64,000 nucleotides of DNA from JANXLO01 sp038231295 (GCA_038231295.1 JBBRLP010000008.1:12149-76148); one strand, 5' to 3'. Counted from the first letter of the stretch, positions 52,791 through 61,922 are shown. Numbers and translations are program-made. The notes: a model not told the origin generated them from the letters alone.

Positions 52791-54893
52791 TTAGGCGACA
52801 GGGCCGACGTGGACGGCGGCGACGGAGACACGGCCCTCTTTGCAGAGGATGCCGATGCCGCCACCGGTCAGCGGGTCTTCGGTATCCTCCTCATCGAAGA
52901 GGACTTCGCCATCAAGTTCGGCGCGGATACGGCTGCCTTCGACCTGCAAACAGAGTTCGTACTCCTTGCCCGACGCCCAGTCCATCGTCTTTCTCGCCAG
53001 AACAGTCTCCGTGTTGAGCATCTTGACGAGCGCAAGGCGGTTTTCATCACTCATCGTCACGGCGTAGTAACGGCGCATTCCCTGCACACGGGCGGCGAGA
53101 CCGAACGAAGCCGCCATGTGGGGCCGAATTGCCGCCGTCACGCGGTAGTCCGTCCACTCGCGTGTTCCCTGGCTCACCAGGCCCGTGCCTTCGTCCTGAA
53201 TCAGCCTGAAGGGGTCGCCGCCGGTCTCGAAATGATCCATGCCATCCACCCAGGCGCGTTTCCAGAGCGTGCCTTTGGTGTGGCCTAGGATCGCATCCGG
53301 CGGGCCGTCCCAGGTCAGGAAGTCCAGATACAGGCTGCCATCGGCGCGAGAGGCAGAGGTTATCTCTACCCCGACTTCGGCGACGGGATAGCCGCCATTC
53401 TCCGGGAGATGCCAGCGGAACTCGTGCGTGTCTCCTGGCTCCATGAGGCGCTCGGGGCCGTAAGAAATCACCGGCTTGTCATGCTCGTCGTAGGTCTTGA
53501 CATAGAGGCGGCAGTCAACCGGCTGACCGTTGGCGGCGTCGGCGGCGACGCCTGCCCGAATAATCTGGCCGGGATAGAGGGTAGGGGAGCAGACGAGACC
53601 ATAGCCTGTCATCTTCTGCGTGTCCGGAGGAAGGAACGTCGCGGTTCCGACACGTGCCGTTCTGCCCGTAGAAACCTGGTGATAGCGAAGGGCCAGACTG
53701 CGCTCTCCGCGTCGGCTATTGCCACGACCATTATCCAGCGTGACCGCGCCGCGTGTCTGCGGAGAAGGATCGGACTGGAAACCCTGCACGGAACCCGGCA
53801 GCTCGAAGTGGAATCGCGCCCCGCCCTTCGGAAGTTCCGCCTCCTGGCCGCTGAGGATACGCGCCGCATTGACGATATGGTACGTCTCGGCGACGGCATC
53901 AGTGATGCCGCGCCCGCCGTCCGCTGTCGGGAGGTACATCCGGTCTGCGACCGGGCCGCGCCAATCCGGGCCATCCTCGATGCCGGACAGCCCGTTACGA
54001 ATCCCCAGGATACAGCCTATATTTCCGGAGTTACAGTCGGTGTCCCAACCACAGGTATTGACGATCATCAGGGATTTCGAGAAATCGCCGTTGCCGTACA
54101 GCAGAGCATGAATGATGAGGGCGTGGTTTGGTACCATGTGACAGCCGCCGCCATACTTTTTGTAGCCGTACTGTTTTACGATCTTTTCGCGAGTCTTGCG
54201 CCAGTCCTTCTCCGCGCCATGCCATTCGCGAATATCGCCGATCATCCGGGCAATCGTTGAATCCGCCGGAATATACTCCAGCGCCGTATCGAGCAGTTTC
54301 TGAATATTGTTGTCAACGAAAGCCACTGCTTCGATTGCCGCTACGACCTGTGCGCCATAGATCGCTTCTCCGTCATGGCTTACGCTCGCGGCGCGGCGGG
54401 CGAGGTCGGCAGCAAGGGCAGGGTCGCCGGGAGCCACCATGCCCCAGCCGTCAATGAAGATCTGCGCCCCGATCTGCTCCGCGACGACTTTGCCGTTGGT
54501 GACGATGGAACCGGAGAAAGGGGCCGCGATGCCATGCTTCAGGCGCAGATAGGCGGTGTGTTCGGTGGAGGTTCCCATTCCGCCCCACCAGAGGACGGTA
54601 CGCTTCTCAATAAGGTAGTTGAGCCAGGTCTGCCCGATCTGCGCCGGTGTCAGGCTGCGGGAGTAGCCGTTGTCGGCCAGGGCGCGAAAAAAGGTGAACG
54701 TGCCGGAGATGTCGTCATCAGTGACGATGAGAGGAGCGCCGCGCTGCTCGTTGACATAGTAGGTGATCTCACCGAGATCGCGCAGGATCGTCTCGTAGCT
54801 CCAGCCTTCAAACGGGCGTCCCAGATAGACGCCAATGATCTTGCCCAATACTCCCGCATAGACTCGTTCGGTATAGTCCTTTGGTAGCGCCAT
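52791..54893 (-). CDS. ADP-ribosylglycohydrolase-family protein with lectin-like C-terminus
   Basis: A 700-residue protein from ATG 54893 with GGAGGAGG upstream. Residues about 1-310 are the ADP-ribosylglycohydrolase all-helical domain. Metal-ligand motifs are seen in VTDDDISGTF and, near the end, NTCGWDTDCNSGNIGCILG. Residues about 340-500 form a beta region, and about 540-700 a concanavalin/DUF1080-like domain (YYAVTMSDENRLALV, GKEYELCLQVEG). This two-part form is common in sugar-metabolism clusters, and the substrate may be an O- or N-glycoside rather than ADP-ribose. It is the first gene of the three-gene minus operon with DUF3592 and DUF1080. Confidence 0.9.
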   Translation of the reverse strand: MALPKDYTERVYAGVLGKIIGVYLGRPFEGWSYETILRDLGEITYYVNEQRGAPLIVTDDDISGTFTFFRALADNGYSRSLTPAQIGQTWLNYLIEKRTVLWWGGMGTSTEHTAYLRLKHGIAAPFSGSIVTNGKVVAEQIGAQIFIDGWGMVAPGDPALAADLARRAASVSHDGEAIYGAQVVAAIEAVAFVDNNIQKLLDTALEYIPADSTIARMIGDIREWHGAEKDWRKTREKIVKQYGYKKYGGGCHMVPNHALIIHALLYGNGDFSKSLMIVNTCGWDTDCNSGNIGCILGIRNGLSGIEDGPDWRGPVADRMYLPTADGGRGITDAVAETYHIVNAARILSGQEAELPKGGARFHFELPGSVQGFQSDPSPQTRGAVTLDNGRGNSRRGERSLALRYHQVSTGRTARVGTATFLPPDTQKMTGYGLVCSPTLYPGQIIRAGVAADAANGQPVDCRLYVKTYDEHDKPVISYGPERLMEPGDTHEFRWHLPENGGYPVAEVGVEITSASRADGSLYLDFLTWDGPPDAILGHTKGTLWKRAWVDGMDHFETGGDPFRLIQDEGTGLVSQGTREWTDYRVTAAIRPHMAASFGLAARVQGMRRYYAVTMSDENRLALVKMLNTETVLARKTMDWASGKEYELCLQVEGSRIRAELDGEVLFDEEDTEDPLTGGGIGILCKEGRVSVAAVHVGPVA

Positions 54894-55056
54894 GGTTCCC
54901 TGCCTCCTCCACCATACAATTCTTGTCACGACATTTCGCCGCCCGACCACGTGACTCCTCTATCCTCTGCATTGTACAGAACGTCTTACAGAAATTTGTC
55001 CGCCTGCAAAAGAAGGAGTATTAAACTGTATGGTGAATCGTCTCCATAGTGAGCAG

Positions 55057-55263
55057 CTCACCTTACGCAGGTGGGATGCGACGGACTGAAGTCCCCGCTA
55101 TTTGACCTGCGGCCCAGTTTCCTTCGGAAACGTCTATGGTGTGAAGGCCGTTCGCCGCGCTCGACAAATCTTGTCGCGTTGGGTTTCGTCCGAAGGACGA
55201 TCCGCCGCAGGCGCGTAGCGAGGGGTGTCAACCCGTTGCATGCTCTCGTCTGCGTAAGGTGAG
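55057..55263. repeat. Dispersed hairpin-cluster repeat, copy C, with flanking 14-bp inverted repeats
   Basis: The core, 55078-55240, matches copies A and B (CGGACTGAAGTCC start, GTTTCCTTCGGAAAC, CGTCCGAAGGACG, GGGGTGTCAACCC end). It is enclosed by CTCACCTTACGCAG (55057-55070) and its exact reverse complement CTGCGTAAGGTGAG (55250-55263). It lies in the divergent gap between the ADP-ribosylglycohydrolase and M16 genes. No gene is visible in 54894-55336. Confidence 0.85.
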
Positions 55264-55336
55264 TGAGCAGAAAGGCGGAGGAGGTCAGTCCTCTACTCCC
55301 TTGTTGAAGTCTTGTGTCATGGAAAAGGAGAATCGA

Positions 55337-57964
55337 ATGTCTGAGGAGCGAAACAGCGCAGGGTCTACAGGAGTTACGGCGAATGTAGTAAAAGAAGTAT
55401 TGCCGAACGGTTTGACAGTTTTGGTGAAAGAGAGCCGCAATGCGCCGGTTGCTGCGGTTGTGGTGCATTTCCATGTCGGCTATTTTCAGGAGGAGGATCG
55501 CCACAACGGCATCGCCCACGTTATCGAACACATGGTTTTCAAGGGAACGCCTTCCCGACCGGACCAGAATCAGTACGCTCGAGAAATTCAGGAACTTGGC
55601 GGAACCCTCAATGCCTCCACCGGATACGAGGATACCATTTACTATGTCGTGGTTCCAAAAGACGCGCTGCCGCAGGCGATAGAGGTCCAGGCGGACGCGC
55701 TTCAGAACTTCATGATTGACCCGGAGGAACTGGGGCGCGAGATCGAAGTCATCGTGCAGGAGGCCGAGCAGAAACGCGACAATCCGAACGCCATGCTCAT
55801 CGAATCCTTCTATGCCCTGGCTTTCGACAGGCATAGAATTCGACGCTGGCGCATGGGAGAAGCCGAGACTCTGCGCGGTTTTCGCAGAGAGAATCTGCGG
55901 GAATTTCTCGTCGCGAACTATCTTGCCCATAACATCACGGTGGCGGTCGTCGGCGACATAGACACCGCCGAAGCGATAAGGCTGGTGACGGACTATTGGG
56001 GCAGCCTGCCCGTGGTGGAAAAGCCCCGTTCGCTCTCCCCGGAAGAGCCGGAGCGTATCGGTTTTCGGTATCGGCGCACGACCGGCGAGACCCGGCAGCG
56101 CCTGCTGGTTTTCGGCTTTCCCGCCCCGCCCTTCCTGCATCCAGACGGAGCGGCGCTCTCGGTGCTGAGCGCCCTGTTGAGCGATGGGCGCTCGGCGCGT
56201 CTCTACCGTCGCCTGAAAGAGGAGCAGCAGGTTGTCAGTTCCGCCTGGGCGAGTTACGATGGCATGGAACAGATGGGACTGTTCACGCTCGGGGCCGAGG
56301 TTACCGCAGACGACCCTCTGGCGGCGGAGTGTGCGCTGTGGACAGAGATACGAAATCTACAGACAGACCCGCCCGGACAGGACGAACTGGAGCGCATCAA
56401 AACTCGTCTGGAGATGCGCCGACTGACCGCACAGGAAGAGGTCATGGGGATTGCACGCACACTGACCACCTACGAAGTACGCGGAGGCTATCGGCTTGCG
56501 GACGAACTGGTGGAGCAGGTGATGGCGGTGACTCCGCGGGATGTGCAGCGTGTCGCTGCGGCCTATTTCGATCTTTCCCGCGCCTCACTGATCGAATATC
56601 TGCCGAGTGCGGTTGATGTGCAGGAACGGAGCGCAGCGCAGGTCGAGGCGGCGTTGCGGCAGGTTCCCTCCTCTTCACCGGTAAAAGAAGGCATCCCGAC
56701 GGCTGACTCGGCGCTTTCTGACTCGGGATTGACAAAAGTGATCGCACTGCCCGGAGGCGCAACGCTCTATTTCCGGCAGCGTCAGGACCTCCCGCTGATT
56801 TCGGTGGAGGCTGCGTTTCAGGGCGGACGGAGACGAGAGACACGGGCCAACTGCGGCATCACCAACCTGATGGCAAAGTCCATGCTGAAAGGGACGACAA
56901 CCCGTGACGCAGAAACCCTTGCAAATCAGATCGAGGGACTCGGTTCCGGCATCGGAAGCAACGTGGGCGGAGACAGTTTCCATTTCGGCATCAAATTGAA
57001 GCGCGACGTTCTACAGGAGGGCTTCGCGATTTTTGCAGACGTGCTGGCGAATCCCACCTTCCCCGAAGCGGAGATCGAGCGGGAAAAGCAGACGATCTAC
57101 GCCGCCCTGCGCCGCAAACAGGACAACGGCTACGTTCTCACCTACGATTTCTGCATGGAAGTCTGTTTCGGGGAGCAGTCCTATGGTCTGCCTTCGACGG
57201 GCGAAGCACAGGCCATTTCCCTCCTCACGGCAGGAGATTTGCGCCACTGGCATCAGGAACACCTCGTCTCCGGGAACCTGCACCTCGGCATCGTCGGCGA
57301 TCTGACCGAAGCCGAAGCGGTCGCCCTCAGTACCGATCTGCTGCCCGGCGGCCCTGCTATCGCCACAGTCTCACCGCCCGTTCACTATCAGCCTTACGGA
57401 GAGCAGGTCGTGAGCCGTAACCGGCAGCAGACCTCCGCCTTCCTCAGTTTCCGTGGGGCCGCGCTCGACAACGAAGACCGCTACGCGCTCGATGTTCTGG
57501 GAGAGATCGCTGCGGGATTGAACGGACGGTTTATGCAGGCCGTGCGCGGCACGAACGGCCTCGCTTATACCGTCATGGCAGCGCACTGGACACGGAGGGA
57601 GGCGGGGAATTTCATTGCCTACACGTCTACCGCGCCGGAGAACGAACTGCGGGCCAGGGAACTGCTTCTCGCTGAGTGCGAACGCTTCCGCGCCGAACCG
57701 GTCACCGCGAAGGAACTGCTGACCGCGAAAGCCGCCATAGAGGGCAGGTACGTGATCGGGATGCAGAGTTTCGACGCGCAGGCGAGCGAATTGGCGGAAC
57801 TGTGCGTCAGCGGTTTCGGCCCGGAGGAGCCACAGCGCTACCTCGCTCGTATCGAACAGATCACGGCAGAACAGGTGCAGGATGTGGCAAAGCGCTACTT
57901 TGCGGAGGAGGGCTGCTGGCTTGGCGTCCTGCGCGGAGGAGTCGCCGAAACCATCGAAGGATAG
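55337..57964 (+). CDS. Fused M16 metallopeptidase (active and inactive halves)
   Basis: An 875-residue protein from ATG 55337, with AAGGAG 7 bp upstream. The first half (about 20-440) is a catalytic M16 domain with the inverted zinc motif HVIEH in NGIAHVIEHMVFKGT and the distal Glu in VIVQEAEQKRD. The second half (about 470-860) has the same fold (LISVEAAFQGGRRRETRANC) but lacks HxxEH. It also has the binding-region pattern LAYTVMAAHWTR. Together they form a clamshell in one chain, as in pitrilysin-type or fused processing peptidases. There is no signal peptide, so it is cytoplasmic. It is followed 7 bp later by the PII gene. Confidence 0.95.
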   Translation: MSEERNSAGSTGVTANVVKEVLPNGLTVLVKESRNAPVAAVVVHFHVGYFQEEDRHNGIAHVIEHMVFKGTPSRPDQNQYAREIQELGGTLNASTGYEDTIYYVVVPKDALPQAIEVQADALQNFMIDPEELGREIEVIVQEAEQKRDNPNAMLIESFYALAFDRHRIRRWRMGEAETLRGFRRENLREFLVANYLAHNITVAVVGDIDTAEAIRLVTDYWGSLPVVEKPRSLSPEEPERIGFRYRRTTGETRQRLLVFGFPAPPFLHPDGAALSVLSALLSDGRSARLYRRLKEEQQVVSSAWASYDGMEQMGLFTLGAEVTADDPLAAECALWTEIRNLQTDPPGQDELERIKTRLEMRRLTAQEEVMGIARTLTTYEVRGGYRLADELVEQVMAVTPRDVQRVAAAYFDLSRASLIEYLPSAVDVQERSAAQVEAALRQVPSSSPVKEGIPTADSALSDSGLTKVIALPGGATLYFRQRQDLPLISVEAAFQGGRRRETRANCGITNLMAKSMLKGTTTRDAETLANQIEGLGSGIGSNVGGDSFHFGIKLKRDVLQEGFAIFADVLANPTFPEAEIEREKQTIYAALRRKQDNGYVLTYDFCMEVCFGEQSYGLPSTGEAQAISLLTAGDLRHWHQEHLVSGNLHLGIVGDLTEAEAVALSTDLLPGGPAIATVSPPVHYQPYGEQVVSRNRQQTSAFLSFRGAALDNEDRYALDVLGEIAAGLNGRFMQAVRGTNGLAYTVMAAHWTRREAGNFIAYTSTAPENELRARELLLAECERFRAEPVTAKELLTAKAAIEGRYVIGMQSFDAQASELAELCVSGFGPEEPQRYLARIEQITAEQVQDVAKRYFAEEGCWLGVLRGGVAETIEG

Positions 57965-57971
57965 AGGTTCT

Positions 57972-58313
57972 ATGAAGAAGATCGAATGTGTGATCCGCCC
58001 GATGAAGATAGACGAGGTCAAGGCCGCCCTCGAAGCCATCGGAATCGTGGGCATGACGGTCGCCGATGTGCGCGGCTATGGCAAACAGCGGGGCCGCACC
58101 GAGAAGTATCGCGGTAACACCTACGTCGTCAATCTGCTGCCCAAAGTGAAGATCGAGATCGTCGTGCCGGACGACCGGGCGAAAGAGGTGGTAGAGATAG
58201 CGCTGGAGGCGGCGCACACCGGAGAGGTGGGAGATGGCAAGATATTTGTCTCCCATGTCGAGGAGGCTGTCCGTATCCGCACGGGCGAGCGCGGTGAGGC
58301 CGCACTGACTTGA
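57972..58313 (+). CDS. glnB: Nitrogen regulatory protein PII
   Basis: A 113-residue protein from ATG 57972. PII senses 2-oxoglutarate and ATP/ADP. It begins MKKIECVIRPMKIDEVKAAL and has the T-loop region YRGNTYVVNLLPKVKIEIVV, with Tyr in the usual uridylylation position, and the B-loop/C-loop TGEVGDGKIFVSHVEEAVRIRTGE. It lies 7 bp after the M16 gene and has no amtB or glnA neighbour here. Confidence 0.95.
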   Translation: MKKIECVIRPMKIDEVKAALEAIGIVGMTVADVRGYGKQRGRTEKYRGNTYVVNLLPKVKIEIVVPDDRAKEVVEIALEAAHTGEVGDGKIFVSHVEEAVRIRTGERGEAALT

Positions 58314-58351
58314 GGTTACCGTGCTCCCTCGACGCCTTGTACTCGCTTGCC

Positions 58352-58522
58352 TCAAAAGAATATATAGTATCGGACAGTTGCTGAGAGGCACATTTGGGTC
58401 AAACTAGCAAGAGACACGGTCAAGAACACCGAATTGGGAAAGGAGTTCCGAATTCTGAACTTTATGTCCTTCGGTATCAGGCCAATAAGTCGGGGCCGTT
58501 TCCTCTGGTTCCTCGCTTTCAT
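58352..58522 (-). pseudogene. Decayed start of a second copy of the double-HTH regulator gene
   Basis: On the minus strand the promoter, ribosome site (AGGGGAC) and ATG at 58522 are nearly identical to those of the intact regulator at 61922. The reading frame then diverges within a few codons and stops after 56 codons with no HTH. Short matches continue (CTTATT-GGCC aligned with the intact gene), which suggests an eroded copy rather than a new gene. Confidence 0.5.
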
Positions 58523-58636
58523 TATGTTTGTCCCCTGGCGAGAATGCAGGTCTGAATGAAGCGAGCAGACAACCGGCAAATTACGTGCGACATCGGCAAA
58601 TAACGTGCGACATAGGGTTCTGTGGCACAACTCTTG
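58517..58636 (+). repeat. 120-bp control element, copy 1
   Basis: It matches 61917-62036 with about six mismatches, at an offset of exactly 3,400 bp and in the same orientation. It spans the regulator start region on the minus side and the tandem 20-mers on the plus side, and ends at CACAACTCTTG. Confidence 0.92.
58574..58613. promoter_or_regulatory. Tandem 20-bp operator, copy 1
   Basis: CGGCAAATTACGTGCGACAT (58574-58593) is followed directly by CGGCAAATAACGTGCGACAT (58594-58613), one mismatch. Two sites spaced by two helical turns suit a protein with two HTH domains. The sites are about 100 bp upstream of the PEP-CTERM ATG at 58713. Confidence 0.7.
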
Positions 58637-58712
58637 ATATAGAAGCTATATGGGCATGGCCAGATTGATCTTGGATCGTCCCCGGTCTTTCTAACCAACA
58701 GGAGATTAGAGA

Positions 58713-59513
58713 ATGCATACCCCGAAGCTTCCGATGATTTGCTTCACCGCGCTTGTACTGTCAATTGGACTCTCCGTTGCCGCCCTCGGCGACACAAACT
58801 TGGTGCTAAACGGGAGCTTCGAACTGTCGACTCCCGGTACAGGAGCGGCAGCAAGCGGCTACGGTCAACCCGGTTTCAGTGGACTTATTCTTGATGACTG
58901 GACGAACACCTCCACGGCGGGTCATCTTGGCTACAACTTTCTCTTCAGCCCGACGAACGCTGAGACAGGTGTTGTCGGTAACGGAGGCACGCTAGCACTG
59001 TGGGGACCAGGCAATGGCGGTGTAGCGAACAATCCCGCTAACCTTGGCGCAAGCCCCGACGGCGGCAACTTCATGGCGTTCGACGGTGCTTACCAGCAGA
59101 GTGAGCTCACCCAGAGCATTTCTGGACTGACCATCGGCGACAATTACACCCTCAACTTCTTCTACGGCGGCTCCCAGCAGACGGGATTCAACGGTAATAC
59201 GACTCAGAAATTTACCGTGGGTTTCGGCGGTGACAGCTACGACACCCCAGGTCTGGTCAACACCAGTCACAGCTTCACCGGGTGGTTCTCGCAAAGTCAT
59301 ACCTTCACCGCCACGTCCTCAACCCAGGTACTCTCTTTCCTGGCCTCAGGTGCCCCAGCCGTCCCTCCGTTCGCCCTTTTGGACGGCGTTACTCTCTTCG
59401 ACACTACCTCCTCGTCCACTCCTGAGCCTGGCGCTTTTGCCGCAGCATTCGCGGGACTGATCGGCCTGGGCGTCTTTGCCGGCCGCCGAGGGCGCACAAA
59501 GACCGCTTCGTAG
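58713..59513 (+). CDS. PEP-CTERM sorting-domain protein (1)
   Basis: A protein of 266 residues; ATG 58713 has AGGAG 8 bp upstream. A signal peptide (about 1-27) is followed by a beta-sandwich region (NLVLNGSFELSTPG, FMAFDGAYQQSELTQSISGL, TQKFTVGFGGDSYD) like DUF642 or carbohydrate-binding folds. The tail TPEPGAFAAAFAGLIGLGVFAG then GRRGRTK is a PEP-CTERM signal: Pro-Glu-Pro, one helix, Arg cluster. An exosortase would process it; none is encoded in the window. Expression is probably under the 120-bp element upstream. Confidence 0.9.
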   Translation: MHTPKLPMICFTALVLSIGLSVAALGDTNLVLNGSFELSTPGTGAAASGYGQPGFSGLILDDWTNTSTAGHLGYNFLFSPTNAETGVVGNGGTLALWGPGNGGVANNPANLGASPDGGNFMAFDGAYQQSELTQSISGLTIGDNYTLNFFYGGSQQTGFNGNTTQKFTVGFGGDSYDTPGLVNTSHSFTGWFSQSHTFTATSSTQVLSFLASGAPAVPPFALLDGVTLFDTTSSSTPEPGAFAAAFAGLIGLGVFAGRRGRTKTAS

Positions 59514-59543
59514 GTCGCTATCTTCGGCTGTGGTATCTCAACA

Positions 59544-59577
59544 GGCTTTCAGGAGACTTCGCTCTCTCCTGAAAGCC
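59544..59577 (+). terminator. Terminator or attenuator between PEP-CTERM and desaturase-like genes
   Basis: GGCTTTCAGGAGA (59544-59556) pairs with TCTCCTGAAAGCC (59565-59577), 13 bp, 8-nt loop. The T-run is poor, so some read-through into the next gene is likely. Confidence 0.65.
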
Positions 59578-59616
59578 TTCTCGCTGTTCCTGGAAACCAT
59601 TACGGAGACAGAATCT

Positions 59617-60465
59617 ATGAGTTCGAAATTCCTTATTCTCAGCCTCATCAGATCCTCCGCCTGGCTGGCTATTCTGGTTGTCATCTTTGTGCCGCTAGAG
59701 CGCTTCTTCGCAGTGCAGCCTCACAAGACTCTCCGTAAGGGCCTTGGAGTCGATATTTGCTACTACTTCCTCAACGGTTTGGCACCCGCGTTAATCCTTG
59801 CTTTCCCAGCCGCGATTCTGGTTCGCGTTGTCCGACACATCGAGCCGCCCAGCATATATGCATACGCGGCTTCCTTGCCATTTTGGGCGCATGCCGCTGC
59901 CGCAATGGTGGTTGGTGAGATCGGCTATTACTGGGGACACCGCTGGAGCCACGAGCTTCCGTTTCTGTGGCGATTTCACTCCGTCCACCACAGCGCCGAG
60001 GAGATCGACTTTCTGGTGAGCACGCGTGCCCACCCGGTAGATATGGTATTCACTCGCTTCTGTGGGATCGTGCCGATGTGTGCACTCGGCCTGGCCGGGC
60101 CTACTACGGGCGGGAGCGGGGTGCCCGTATTTGTATTGCTGATCGGAACGATGTGGGGCTTCTTTGTACACGGCAACGTTCGTTGGCGTTTCGGGCCGAT
60201 CGAGTGGCTGATTTCGACGCCAATGTTCCACCACTGGCACCACACTAAAACAGGGCCGATCGATCATAACTATGCCTCCATGCTGCCCTGGCTCGACCGC
60301 CTCTTCGGCACACACATATTGCCGAAGGAGTGGCCGAAGTCGTATGGCATCTCCACCCCTATGCCTACTTCCTTGCTAGGTGAATTGGCCTACCCATTCA
60401 TACCTGAAAACAATATCCCTGTCGAACTTAATTCGGAAGATACTCAGGCAGAATCCCCATCATAG
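59617..60465 (+). CDS. Sterol desaturase / fatty acid hydroxylase family protein
   Basis: A 282-residue protein from ATG 59617, with GGAG about 10 bp upstream. It has four to five helices and the complete di-iron histidine set: HRWSH, HSVHH and, later, HHWHH in TPMFHHWHHTKTGP. The typical DxHYASMLPWLDRLFGT-like end reads IDHNYASMLPWLDRLFGT. It would hydroxylate or desaturate a lipid at the membrane. Its position after a PEP-CTERM gene, with only a hairpin between, suggests co-expression. Some family members act on hopanoids or carotenoids; the substrate is unknown. Confidence 0.92.
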   Translation: MSSKFLILSLIRSSAWLAILVVIFVPLERFFAVQPHKTLRKGLGVDICYYFLNGLAPALILAFPAAILVRVVRHIEPPSIYAYAASLPFWAHAAAAMVVGEIGYYWGHRWSHELPFLWRFHSVHHSAEEIDFLVSTRAHPVDMVFTRFCGIVPMCALGLAGPTTGGSGVPVFVLLIGTMWGFFVHGNVRWRFGPIEWLISTPMFHHWHHTKTGPIDHNYASMLPWLDRLFGTHILPKEWPKSYGISTPMPTSLLGELAYPFIPENNIPVELNSEDTQAESPS

Positions 60466-60623
60466 AAGCCGTGGGCCAATCGAAGTATTCGGTTCCTGCA
60501 TTAGCTTTGCAAAAAAGTGCGTACCGAGGTGGAGAATAAGAGGGCTTTGGTGCAAGTTGAAGCACCATGGCAAAGCTGAGGGACTCGCGGAGTTGCTGCT
60601 CTTCATGTTCATTATTATAACAT

Positions 60624-61922
60624 TTACAGATGGGTGGACAATTTTTGAAATTTGTGCATGAGATGGGGCTGTGGGCAATCTCTCAGTGAGATCGCTAGTT
60701 GATCCATGTAGCGTTGCGCCATATCCGCTTCTCCCGCTTCCAAAAGTGTCTCAGCCCACATAAACTGCAAGACCGTATGTAACGTATGAGGTGCTGTATT
60801 GGGAAGAGCGGGCAGCCATGCCAGCGCCTCGAGAGGGCGTCCTGTCTTCAATAAAATACGTGCATAAGTCAATGGGTAGTAGTATGTTGACATCCATTCA
60901 GTATCCAGGCTGTGCGGTAACGTATCACGTGCTCTCGAAAGATAGTAAGCGGCAGCGTCATGCTGGTGAATATTCGCCACATAAAGAGCGATGTCACACC
61001 ACATAGTCGTCTGTAGCTGCTTTGGAGCAACAGGCAGCCAGTGCTTGAGCAGTTTTACGCTAGTGGCGCTGCCACCCCTTGTTTGGTAGGCAAGGTTCGC
61101 CGCAAGATTGACTGCCGATTGCAGGAAGCGGTCGGAAGTAAATTTTTTTTTCAGTATCGTCAGGCTATGTTTCAGATAGGGTTCGGCTTCCTGACGACGC
61201 ATCTGCATTACCAGCCAGTTGGCATGAATGACTTGCACATGTCCCAGGAGACGCAGAGCTTCCTGCGACTTGTCTGCCAGCATCCAGAGATGTCGTTTGA
61301 GCGCCAGCGCCTGCAGATCAATGAGAGGAGATTGCAGTCTGCCCCCCTGGCTTTCCAGCGCCGTTACCTGTTCAGCAAGAGTTTCAATGGAAACAGGAAA
61401 GGTATCTTCCCCGAATTGCAGTTGCCGACTCGACAACGCTGCACTTTCCTCCGTATGAGCCTTCAACAGCACGCAAATTCGTTCCAGATTCTCTTGGGAA
61501 GGCATCGTTTCGGCGGCTTCCCAGCGCAGAATAGTCGAGCGTGTTGTCTTCAATTCTCTTGCCATCTGTTGTTGCGTCATTCTACTCCGCAGACGCATAG
61601 ACTTGAGCAAATCTCCTAACACAGGAAGAGAGCCGAGGTCTTCGGCATGGAATGGAACCAGCGAGGATTGCTGACGGGTAAGCTTTATTGCGTGAGACGT
61701 CGGCAAGAGGGCCAGAGCCTGGATTCGCTCCTGGGTTGTGAGTTCCAACGCTACCAGGATACTATCCAACTCCCATTGACCTGGCGTTGACATTCCGGCC
61801 TCCCAATTTCGGATGGTACGTTCGGAAACATGGGTGTGCCGGGCCATTTCGGCCTGAGAAAGCCCGATTTGACGCCGCCTGGCCCGAATAAGAGCGGCGA
61901 AATCATGGTTTGACTGTTTCAT
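60624..61922 (-). CDS. Transcriptional regulator with two Cro/C1-type HTH domains and TPR-like C-terminus
   Basis: A 432-residue protein from ATG 61922, with GGGGGA 8 bp upstream. The first HTH (about 10-65) reads IGLSQAEMARHTHVSERTIRNWEAG, the second (about 110-165) MTQQQMARELKTTRSTILRWEAAE. Each is a full Cro/C1 fold with a recognition helix. Residues about 185-430 are helical repeats (ALALKRHLWMLADKSQEALRLL, YLSRARDTLPHSLDTEWMSTYYYPL), TPR-like, probably for a peptide or protein signal. The tandem 20-mers 52-92 bp upstream of its ATG are the natural operator, so autoregulation is likely. Overall it resembles double-domain quorum-type regulators, but the ligand is unknown. Confidence 0.88.
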   Translation of the reverse strand: MKQSNHDFAALIRARRRQIGLSQAEMARHTHVSERTIRNWEAGMSTPGQWELDSILVALELTTQERIQALALLPTSHAIKLTRQQSSLVPFHAEDLGSLPVLGDLLKSMRLRSRMTQQQMARELKTTRSTILRWEAAETMPSQENLERICVLLKAHTEESAALSSRQLQFGEDTFPVSIETLAEQVTALESQGGRLQSPLIDLQALALKRHLWMLADKSQEALRLLGHVQVIHANWLVMQMRRQEAEPYLKHSLTILKKKFTSDRFLQSAVNLAANLAYQTRGGSATSVKLLKHWLPVAPKQLQTTMWCDIALYVANIHQHDAAAYYLSRARDTLPHSLDTEWMSTYYYPLTYARILLKTGRPLEALAWLPALPNTAPHTLHTVLQFMWAETLLEAGEADMAQRYMDQLAISLRDCPQPHLMHKFQKLSTHL

